43,141 nt of DNA from JAGLQA01 sp023135565 (GTDB lineage Bacteria; Acidobacteriota; Aminicenantia; UBA2199). The number at the start of each line of letters is the position of its first letter. Position 1 is the stretch's first letter. The DNA lies in NCBI GenBank assembly GCA_030639305.1, contig DAOWCY010000039.1, positions 1 to 43,141 of the forward strand, read 5' to 3'. The position numbers were made by a program, and so were the translations under genes. Under the pieces are notes generated by a model that saw nothing but the letters and a program-made list of their open reading frames with translations, ran no database searches and had not been told where the DNA came from. Positions 16,712 through 23,403 of the stretch are shown here, one piece after another.

Positions 16712-19048
16712 ATGAAACGACTAATTTCTCTTACAATTATTGTGATGATGGCGATGGTGTGGGCCGCGGCCCCTATGTACGGTAAGATTCCCAGGCGCGA
16801 AAGCAATGCGCTGAAAGCTCTCTTCGACGCCGCCAACGGCCCCAGGTGGGACAAAGGCGGAGAACGTTGGAAAGGGAGGCCGGGAACGGAAAACACCTGG
16901 TATGGAGTAACTTGCAATAAAAGTAATACCAGCGTGTTGAAAATAGAACTGAGAAATAATAATGTAAGCGGCGTCCTTCCCGCTGAATTAAGCGATCTGA
17001 AAAACCTGGGCAGCCTGATTTTAAGCGACAACGGGCTGCGGGAAATTCACCCCGACGCAGGCAAACTAAAAAAGTTGCACACCCTGGATCTCAGCAATAA
17101 CCGCTTATCGGGAACGATCCCGGCCTGGATCGGGCAATTGCGCGGCCTCAGGAAATTAGACCTGCGCTACAACCGCTTGAGCGGAGGTATTCCTGCCTGG
17201 ATCGGGAACCTAAAAAACCTCGAAGTACTGCTGCTTGACGGCAACATGCTCAGTGGACCTATTCCCGAAGAATTAGGCCGCCTGTCGAAATTGAAAATAC
17301 TCCGCCTCGGTCATAACCGCTTAACCGGGGAAATTCCTTCTTCTATGGGAAAACTAACCGGTCTGGCCGACAATAAATCCAATTTTAAATGGAATGGACT
17401 TTATACCTCTGACGCTTCATTGGCGGGTTTCCTGGAAATAAAACAAGCGGGCCGGAACTGGCAGAGCACCCAGACCACCGCACCCGAAGAAATCCAGGCC
17501 ACTTCAGCCGACAAGATTTTTATTAATTTAGCCTGGCAGCCTATTCTTTATAAAACCGACAGCGGTGGCTACCGGGTGTATTACAGTGACAAAAAAGGCG
17601 GCCCTTATGAAAAAATCGCCGGCGTAACCGCGGACAAAATCACAGCCGGCTTGAAGGTCGAAGAACTGGAACCCAGCACCACCTACTATTTCCAGGTGCA
17701 GGCCTGGACCTCTCCCCACGGCAGTAACCGCAATCGGATCGAAAGCGGGTTTAGCGCGGAATTTGCCGCCGCTACACGCGGCACCACCATCTCCGGCGGC
17801 ATTAAAAACATTTATGGCTCAGCAGAGCCCGGGGTGGGAATCACAGCTTCCAATAAAGGTGGTAAAGCCCTGACAGACGCCAATGGAGAATACCACCTGA
17901 GCGTTGTTCCCGGCTGGTCGGGCAATGTCACACCCGCAAAAAAAGGCTTTGATTTCTCTCCCGCCGTGCTGGAATATTTGAAAGTAACCGGCGACCGGGA
18001 GAGCCAGGACTACACAGCGGATCCTCTTACGAAGATTTCGGGCCGGGTAAAAGATGCGGCGGGCGGCAGCACCGCGGGCGTCACTTTTACCTTCACCGAC
18101 GAGCAGGGCAAAGAAACCGGGGCCGTGGCAACCGATGTACAGGGTAATTACACCTTTGCCGTCCCCTATGACTGGACCGGCACCGTCACCCCCGTTAAAA
18201 TAGGTCACATGTTTGAACCGGCGAGCCGGGAATACAGCACTGTTACCGGGGCCGAACCGGGCCAGGGATACCGCTCCCACAGGCTGCCGGAAATCGGGGG
18301 CCGGGTAAAAGATAAAAGAGGCAAGGTTATGCCCGGTGTCACCCTAACTTTTTTGGGCAAGGAAAAAGACACGGCTGCCGTCAAACTGGAAACCGGCGAA
18401 AATGGAGAATATACAAAGATGTTCGAGAAAGATTGGGCGGGCCTGGTCAAACCGGCAAAAAGCGGTTACCTGTTTTATCCCTCCCGGAAAGTATACAAAA
18501 GCCTCACCCTGGACAATGTGAAAACCGCGGAAAACTATCGTGCGGAATTGAAAACCAGGTTCTTTTTCTCTGTGGGCGGTAACCAGGTTTTGCCGGCGGA
18601 AGCGCGTTTCGGAGATATCTACGGCAGCGGCATGTTAACCCCCAGGCTAAGCGCCGGTTTCAGGATTACCCGGTCTTTATATCTCTGGGGCGGTTATGAT
18701 TTCTCCTCCAAAAGCGGCACCATACCGGTCTTCGACGGCCCGGCCAAATGGAGGGAACAATCTTTATCGCTGGGACTTGGTTATTACCGGAATTTGTCTA
18801 TCAGCTTCGATTACAGGATCGGTTTGGGCGCATCCTTTATCGGTTACTCCGAGGAAGCCTTTGAAGAGGAAGTTTCGGGCCGGGCAGTAGGTATACTCTT
18901 AGACGCCGCCTGGATATACAAATTCAGCGACCGCTTTTTCAGTGAATTTACCTTAGGCTACCTATTTGCTTCCGACACCGCAGCCGATGGACTCGATACA
19001 GACCTGGGCGGTTTCCGGATAGGCGCCGGGTTGGGTGTTAAATTCTAA
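16712..19048 (+). CDS. Surface leucine-rich-repeat protein with FN3, carboxypeptidase-regulatory-like repeats and C-terminal outer-membrane beta-barrel
   Basis: A 778-residue exported protein; ATG 16712 follows GAGGTAAT. After a signal peptide (LTIIVMMAMVWAAAPMYG) comes an LRR cap like those of plant-type LRR proteins (ALKALFDAANGPRWD...W.GVTC), then about six LRRs (LKNLEVLLLDGNMLSGPIP, LKILRLGHNRLTGEIP) to residue 225. Next are one FN3 domain (PSTTYYFQVQAW, about 260-355) and three carboxypeptidase-regulatory-like domains (WSGNVTPAKKGF, WTGTVTPVKIGH, WAGLVKPAKSGY, about 360-605). Residues 610-778 alternate like a small OMP barrel (LYLWGGYDF, SLSLGLGYYRN, FRIGAGLGVKF) and end in aromatic Phe, typical of BAM substrates. 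The LRR part would be displayed outside. The same regulatory-like repeats link it to the SBBP proteins upstream. Confidence 0.88.
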   Translation: MKRLISLTIIVMMAMVWAAAPMYGKIPRRESNALKALFDAANGPRWDKGGERWKGRPGTENTWYGVTCNKSNTSVLKIELRNNNVSGVLPAELSDLKNLGSLILSDNGLREIHPDAGKLKKLHTLDLSNNRLSGTIPAWIGQLRGLRKLDLRYNRLSGGIPAWIGNLKNLEVLLLDGNMLSGPIPEELGRLSKLKILRLGHNRLTGEIPSSMGKLTGLADNKSNFKWNGLYTSDASLAGFLEIKQAGRNWQSTQTTAPEEIQATSADKIFINLAWQPILYKTDSGGYRVYYSDKKGGPYEKIAGVTADKITAGLKVEELEPSTTYYFQVQAWTSPHGSNRNRIESGFSAEFAAATRGTTISGGIKNIYGSAEPGVGITASNKGGKALTDANGEYHLSVVPGWSGNVTPAKKGFDFSPAVLEYLKVTGDRESQDYTADPLTKISGRVKDAAGGSTAGVTFTFTDEQGKETGAVATDVQGNYTFAVPYDWTGTVTPVKIGHMFEPASREYSTVTGAEPGQGYRSHRLPEIGGRVKDKRGKVMPGVTLTFLGKEKDTAAVKLETGENGEYTKMFEKDWAGLVKPAKSGYLFYPSRKVYKSLTLDNVKTAENYRAELKTRFFFSVGGNQVLPAEARFGDIYGSGMLTPRLSAGFRITRSLYLWGGYDFSSKSGTIPVFDGPAKWREQSLSLGLGYYRNLSISFDYRIGLGASFIGYSEEAFEEEVSGRAVGILLDAAWIYKFSDRFFSEFTLGYLFASDTAADGLDTDLGGFRIGAGLGVKF

Positions 19049-19063
19049 AGCCCGCTTTTTTTT

Positions 19064-19101
19064 GAGACAATAGTTATAGTCGTGAGACAATAGTTATAGT
19101 C
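19064..19101 (+). repeat. Two tandem copies of GAGACAATAGTTATAGTC
   Basis: An exact 18-bp unit at 19064-19081 and 19084-19101 (20-bp period), immediately after the stop of the LRR gene and at the left edge of the promoter/operator module. Copy 1 of the module (9955) has only one diverged version. Confidence 0.8.
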
Positions 19102-19176
19102 CTCCTGCATTTTGAACGATTTGTTGTATATTTTGAATCATTTGTTATAGAAATCTTTTTTTCTTTTTTATATAAT
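19084..19176 (+). promoter_or_regulatory. Promoter/operator module, copy 2 (before the SLOG gene)
   Basis: TTTTGAACGATTTGTTGTA (19110-19128) and TTTTGAATCATTTGTTATA (19131-19149), 21 bp apart, then a T-rich spacer and TATAAT (19171-19176). Layout and spacing match 9955-10047. The transcript would carry a leader of about 300 nt before ATG 19479. Confidence 0.65.
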
Positions 19177-19312
19177 AGTACCGCACCGAAAAGAAAGTAA
19201 GCATTGAAGGTTTCATGTTTGCTGTGTTATGAACGGGACAGTACGGTTTTTTCAGGTACCGGGATAAACCGTCATGTGCCCGTCTTTAAAGTATTGACTT
19301 AATTTTTACCTG

Positions 19313-19394
19313 TGCCATTACATGGCGGTAATGAAAAACATGTTGTACATATTTCGAGTTCCCGCCGGCAGTGGTTTTTTTTCAAGCTTTGTCT
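19313..19394 (-). promoter_or_regulatory. Conserved leader element, copy 3 (inverted)
   Basis: Reverse complement of 16611-16695 with few mismatches (GGCGGTAATG, AACATGTTGTACA, ATTTCGAGTTCCC). It lies in the long leader of the SLOG gene in the opposite orientation. Together with copy 2 it forms an inverted repeat enclosing the LRR gene. Confidence 0.65.
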
Positions 19395-19478
19395 TGGAAA
19401 AACGCTACTTTATTATGGCAGCCTAAAAAAGAAAATTATTGTCAATTACTTAAGCTTTACATGCAGGAGAATAATAAA

Positions 19479-21944
19479 ATGAGTAACTTAATGGACGCAA
19501 TCGAGAGAGTGTTTAGAAAACTCAGACTTAAACGCAGGAAATCCAGGTCTAAAGATGCAAAGAAAAACAACAGGCTGGGGGATAAAAAGGAAGCCGCCGG
19601 TTCCACGGTAGGTACCGGGAAAGCCGTGGTAGGAGCCTTACCACCTGCCGGTGAAACAGGCAAGGATGGAAAGGAAAAAGCAGCCATGGCGGCCGCTGAA
19701 GAAGCCGGGGAAAACCTCGAAGCCGACGGTGATGAGGTGGCGAGTTTACCGGTAGAAAAACCGAGCCGGGATGAAATAAAGAAACAGCGGCTGGAATCGA
19801 TGCACCGGGAAACGAAACCTCATGCTTTTGTTATCATGCCTTTCGGGCAGAAAAGGGGAGCCGACGGGCAGCTCTACGATTTTAACGTTATCTATCGAGA
19901 CCTGATCAAACCGGCCCTGGAGGAAGCAGGTTTCGAAGCTTTCCGGGCCGATGAAGAAACCGTGGCCGGTGATATCCTGACCGACATGTTCCAGGAGCTC
20001 CTGTTAGCCGACCTGGCCATCTGCGACATGAGCATAGATAACGCCAATGTGTTTTACGAGTTGGGTGTTCGCCATGCCATGCGCAAACGCGGAGTGATAC
20101 ATATCCAATCCGGGCGTTCCTATATGCCCTTCGATGTCTTCAATGTGCGCACTATTCCTTACCACACCGGCAAAGACGGCAAACCCGACCCGGCCCATAT
20201 GGAAAAAGATAAGATGGCTATCATGCGCTGTGCCCGGGACACCTGGGCTTCCGACCGGGACGCCGTTCACAGTCCTATTTTCAACTTGTTGACCGGGCTG
20301 ACCGAGCCGGAGCGCAAAACTCTGCGCACCCCCCTGGCCACCGGGTTTTGGCGTGAATACAACGAATGGAAGGAGCGTGTTACCGTTGCCAAGCGGCAAA
20401 AGCGCATCGGAGATATCCTGCTGCTCACCAAGGAGATTAGTAATCCCCTCATCAAAGAAGAAGCTATCGGTGAAGCGGGCAAAGCAATGAAAAGCATGAA
20501 TCTTTATGAATTGGGCCTGCAGCAGTATCGCGAAGGCCTGGAGATAAATCCCGGCAATTTGGACTTCCGCCGTGAGGAAGCGCTGCTCTTGAACCGCCTG
20601 GACCGGGTTGATGAAGCCATCGTCAAACTGGAAAACTTGCTCCAGGATGAACCCGGCGACTCGGAAGCTATTTCCGCCCTGGGGCGTATTTATAAAGATA
20701 TGTGGAGTGAATTCTGGAGAAACGCGGCGGATGAGCCGGAACGTTTAAAAGAAGCCTACAACGCCTCTCATTGGCTGATAAAATCCATCCAAACTTACCT
20801 GAAGGGATACTACTCCGATTTGAACAACTATTACCCGGGCATTAATGCGCTTACGCTGTCCATCATCCTAATACACCTGGCGGATAAATTCGATGAAGAA
20901 GGTGACCCGGATATCGAAAGTGTCAGGTCTGTCCTGCCCCTTTTAAACGGCACCCTACAATTTACCCTGGAAAAGATGGCCAGGGAAGAAAAAAGCGATT
21001 ACTGGAGCCTGGCGTCCCTGGCGGAACTGCTGGTAATGACATGTGATGATCCCAAAAAGGTGCGGCGAGCCTACAAGAAAGCGCTGACTACCGCCCGCAA
21101 GAATATATTCAACCTCAAATCTTCCATGAGTCAATTAGACATGCTGGAGTCGCTTTCGCTGCGCCTGGACTTTGTCAAGGTCGGCAAGAAAGTGTTGAGT
21201 GATGAGATCAACCATATCCGGGAAAACGTCGAGGAAGAAGAAGAGGATACGCCGGGAACCATCGATAAAGAAGACGTGTTTCTTTTCCGCGGTCACAAGA
21301 TCGACGCAGGCGGGAAGAAGCGTTTCCCCGCGAAAATGGAAGAAGTGGCCCGTAAACTTATCGACGCGGGCCTGGACAAATTTAAAGGGGGGGATAACGA
21401 CCTGGCCTTTACGGCGGGGGCTGCCTGCGGCGGTGATATTATCTTTATCGAAGCTTGCCTGGACCGCGGCATGGAAGTAAAGGTTCACCTGCCGGTTCGT
21501 GAGCATGCTTACATCAAGGAAGAAGTCAGCCCCGGCGGCAGCCAATGGGTGGAGCGTTATTACAATTTGCGCAACCACAAAAATGTCACCATTTATTTTC
21601 AAGCAGACCATATTGGTAAAGTGAAAGAGGGAGGTGACGCCTATGAGCGCAATAACCGTTGGGCGCTTATCTCATCGCTGCTCAGGGGCATCGACCGGGT
21701 TCGTTTGATTGCGCTGTGGGACGGCGAAACCGGTTTAACGCAGGACCGGGATGGCTGGTTAGTCAGTCATATGGTAGCGGAGATGCAGCATGTAGGCGGT
21801 TTCGTGGAGCACATAAACACCACCAAATTCTATCACCCGGACGTGGTGGTAAGCATGGTAAAACGCCGCATAGAAGACAAAATAAAAAAGCCCATAAAAG
21901 AAGCCGTTGAGAAGAAAATAAAAGAAAAGATAAAAAAAGATTGA
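19479..21944 (+). CDS. TIR/deoxyribosyltransferase-like - TRAFs-binding helical repeat - SLOG-like protein
   Basis: 821 residues from ATG 19479, chosen because AGGAG lies at 19465-19469; an upstream in-frame ATG at 19371 lacks one. Residues 1-112 are a basic then Ala/Glu-rich linker. Residues 115-235 match the TIR-related nucleoside 2-deoxyribosyltransferase-like fold: HAFVIMPFG, DLIKPALEEAGFEAFRADE, ADLAICDMSIDNANVFYELG with a candidate catalytic Glu194. Residues about 260-580 form TPR-like helices with YPGINALTL, as in MAP3K/ASK1 TRAFs-binding domains. Residues about 597-770 look like a SLOG Rossmann domain (FRGHKID, AFTAGAACGGDIIFIEACLDRG, VHLPV). The tail is Lys-rich. Family knowledge: SLOG domains bind or make nucleotide signals, and TIR-like domains cleave NAD+ or related substrates. 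Likely an intracellular sensor-effector in a conflict system; SLATT and other genes follow. Confidence 0.85.
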   Translation: MSNLMDAIERVFRKLRLKRRKSRSKDAKKNNRLGDKKEAAGSTVGTGKAVVGALPPAGETGKDGKEKAAMAAAEEAGENLEADGDEVASLPVEKPSRDEIKKQRLESMHRETKPHAFVIMPFGQKRGADGQLYDFNVIYRDLIKPALEEAGFEAFRADEETVAGDILTDMFQELLLADLAICDMSIDNANVFYELGVRHAMRKRGVIHIQSGRSYMPFDVFNVRTIPYHTGKDGKPDPAHMEKDKMAIMRCARDTWASDRDAVHSPIFNLLTGLTEPERKTLRTPLATGFWREYNEWKERVTVAKRQKRIGDILLLTKEISNPLIKEEAIGEAGKAMKSMNLYELGLQQYREGLEINPGNLDFRREEALLLNRLDRVDEAIVKLENLLQDEPGDSEAISALGRIYKDMWSEFWRNAADEPERLKEAYNASHWLIKSIQTYLKGYYSDLNNYYPGINALTLSIILIHLADKFDEEGDPDIESVRSVLPLLNGTLQFTLEKMAREEKSDYWSLASLAELLVMTCDDPKKVRRAYKKALTTARKNIFNLKSSMSQLDMLESLSLRLDFVKVGKKVLSDEINHIRENVEEEEEDTPGTIDKEDVFLFRGHKIDAGGKKRFPAKMEEVARKLIDAGLDKFKGGDNDLAFTAGAACGGDIIFIEACLDRGMEVKVHLPVREHAYIKEEVSPGGSQWVERYYNLRNHKNVTIYFQADHIGKVKEGGDAYERNNRWALISSLLRGIDRVRLIALWDGETGLTQDRDGWLVSHMVAEMQHVGGFVEHINTTKFYHPDVVVSMVKRRIEDKIKKPIKEAVEKKIKEKIKKD

Positions 21945-21962
21945 TTTTTTTCGGAAAAGCCA

Positions 21963-21991
21963 TTGACTTTTTAAAATTGCTTCTTTATAGT
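21963..21991 (+). promoter_or_regulatory. Sigma-70 promoter of the Lys-rich protein gene
   Basis: TTGACT (21963-21968), 17-bp spacer, TATAGT (21986-21991). The leader is about 100 nt and contains the hairpin at 22031-22064. Confidence 0.65.
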
Positions 21992-22030
21992 TAAGGCTTA
22001 ACCGGGTCGGTTATATAACAATAACAGCTC

Positions 22031-22064
22031 TAAAGGCGATGTCTTTCCGCATCGAGAGCCTTTA
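22031..22064 (+). other. Leader hairpin before the Lys-rich protein gene
   Basis: TAAAGGC-GATG (22031-22041) pairs with CATC (22050-22053) and GCCTTTA (22058-22064), leaving a 4-nt GAGA bulge and an 8-nt loop. No T-run follows, so it is more likely a leader RNA structure than a terminator. Confidence 0.5.
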
Positions 22065-22097
22065 AGAATAATCTAAATCTAAAACAAGGAGGTACAC

Positions 22098-22532
22098 ATG
22101 GGTTTTAAAAAAGCAAAGAAAAAAGCTAAAAAAAGCGCCAAAAAAGCCAAAAAATCAACACAAAAAGCCACGCAGACGGCCGTCAAAGAAACACAAAAAG
22201 TCGTTGCGAAAACCATCGACAAACTTGATGATGTCAATGTGAGTAAAAAAGTGAATGAGATGGCCAGTAAGGTAAAAGACAAGATGGAAGACTTCGGTGA
22301 TGACGTCAAGAAAGCGATGCAAGATGTCGTCATGAAAAAAATGCTTCAAGAGTTGGCGAATGAAGTGATGAAGGATAAAAAAGAGGCTATCGAAAAATTG
22401 GTGAAAGTTGCAAAAAAAATGGAAAAGCTCCCGAACCTGAAAAAAGATATCGAGGTTATGGTCGCTGAACAAAAAAATGGGCGTTTGGATTCCAAGAAGG
22501 TCGAAAATCTCAAGCAGATATTCGATATTTAG
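22098..22532 (+). CDS. Lys-rich, histone-H1-like helical protein
   Basis: 144 residues with a strong AAGGAGGT ribosome site 4 nt before ATG 22098. Residues 1-45 are Lys/Ala-rich (KKAKKKAKKSAKKAKKS), similar in composition to histone H1 tails and bacterial Hc1-like proteins. The rest is amphipathic helix (VNEMASKVKDKMEDFGDDVKK) and may form a coiled coil or bundle. There is no signal peptide or membrane segment. It could bind nucleic acid or an acidic membrane surface; the basic composition alone does not decide. It has its own promoter and is followed 31 bp later by the Gly-rich gene, probably in one transcript. Confidence 0.8.
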   Translation: MGFKKAKKKAKKSAKKAKKSTQKATQTAVKETQKVVAKTIDKLDDVNVSKKVNEMASKVKDKMEDFGDDVKKAMQDVVMKKMLQELANEVMKDKKEAIEKLVKVAKKMEKLPNLKKDIEVMVAEQKNGRLDSKKVENLKQIFDI

Positions 22533-22562
22533 AGTTTATTTTAAAAAAATCAGGAGGATATT

Positions 22563-22961
22563 ATGAGTGGTGAATTTCTTGACTTATTTCATTGTTTTTC
22601 CGTCGGAATAGAGGCGGACGCGGCCGGATTATTCGTCGGTGGCTCCGGCTCGATAGGAATAGCTATGGACACTTATGGCTCTGCAGTGGGATATACAAGC
22701 AGTTGCAGTGCAGCGTGGGGCATGCATTCCGGCGGCGGAGTAGCGCTTGAGGTCGGGATTTGGGTGACTCACAAACCCAAAAACTTAGGGGGAAAAGCGA
22801 ATGTGTTTGGTGTATCGGGTGCGGAGAAAGTTGGAGGGGGGATACAGCTTATCTTCAGTAGTCCCGGTTGGAAGTTTCTCGGTATCCAGCTATCGGTACC
22901 CATCGCAGGGTACAGCATAGAAGTCTTTAGTTATGGCAAGAGTAAAACGGGAATCTTTTAA
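22563..22961 (+). CDS. Small Gly-rich protein of unknown function
   Basis: 132 residues; AGGAGG at 22552-22557 supports ATG 22563. No signal peptide or TM helix is seen. The sequence is Gly/Ser/Ala-rich with alternating hydrophobic residues, as in beta-sandwich or barrel-like proteins (GGSGSIGIAMDT, GGVALEVGIWVTH, GIQLSVPIAGYSIEVF). The stretch GGSGSIGIAMDT resembles GGSGSVTLGINADT in the 964-residue protein encoded downstream at 23404, hinting that the two share a module. The match is short and of low complexity. It is probably co-transcribed with the Lys-rich gene upstream. I do not recognise the family. Confidence 0.75.
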   Translation: MSGEFLDLFHCFSVGIEADAAGLFVGGSGSIGIAMDTYGSAVGYTSSCSAAWGMHSGGGVALEVGIWVTHKPKNLGGKANVFGVSGAEKVGGGIQLIFSSPGWKFLGIQLSVPIAGYSIEVFSYGKSKTGIF

Positions 22962-23095
22962 CCGGCAGTGAAAAGTCTCGACAACAAACAAGCCGCGTAT
23001 CGACATTAGCTAAGCGGAAAGAAAAGCAGCCGTTTACTTTTTTGTCCTTACCGGCGCCCTGCGCCGCGGGATTAGAAAAAATTACCGGGGTCAAG

Positions 23096-23349
23096 TCTTG
23101 TTTTATGACTTTTTTTGATTCATTTATTGCCGTTTAATTATTCGGCTTATAGTCGATTTTGACGGGCTGTCCCCTTTTTTCCTACCGGAACCCCGGGGGT
23201 CAGGTCTTGCCAGGCTGTCCGAGAATTCAAACCCACCGGGAAAAGTGTCGAAAATTTCCCATTTCGCAAATCTGGAAATAGTTCTCGGACAACCTGTTGT
23301 CTTATGACTTTTTTTGATTCATTTACTGCCGTCTAATTATTCGGCTTTC
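23096..23349 (+). repeat. About 50-bp direct repeat pair before the 964-residue gene
   Basis: Copies at about 23096-23148 and 23293-23349 share TATGACTTTTTTTGATTCAT and CCGT-n-TAATTATTCGGCTT. Each is associated with a GGGGTCARGTCTTG-type motif (23092-23102 and 23196-23209). The second copy is separated from its motif by an inverted-repeat-bounded insert (23212-23295). The stretch 22962-23403 otherwise contains no gene. Confidence 0.7.
23212..23295. repeat. 84-bp inverted-repeat-bounded insert (MITE-like)
   Basis: AGGCTGTCCGAGAA (23212-23225) and TTCTCGGACAACCT (23282-23295) are inverted repeats, 13 of 14 matching. They enclose about 56 bp that itself contains GGGAAA...TTTCCC. The position inside one copy of the direct repeat suggests a small insertion; no transposase is present. 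Confidence 0.5.
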
Positions 23350-23403
23350 TTGTGGTGTAAAATATGCAAAAAAAATAGAAAAAATGTTAGTAAGGAGCGT
23401 AAC

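Noticed and set aside
23221..23240. Possible tRNA T-arm (TTCAAACCC)
   Set aside because: No matching acceptor, D or anticodon stems around it; the sequence belongs to the inverted-repeat insert.
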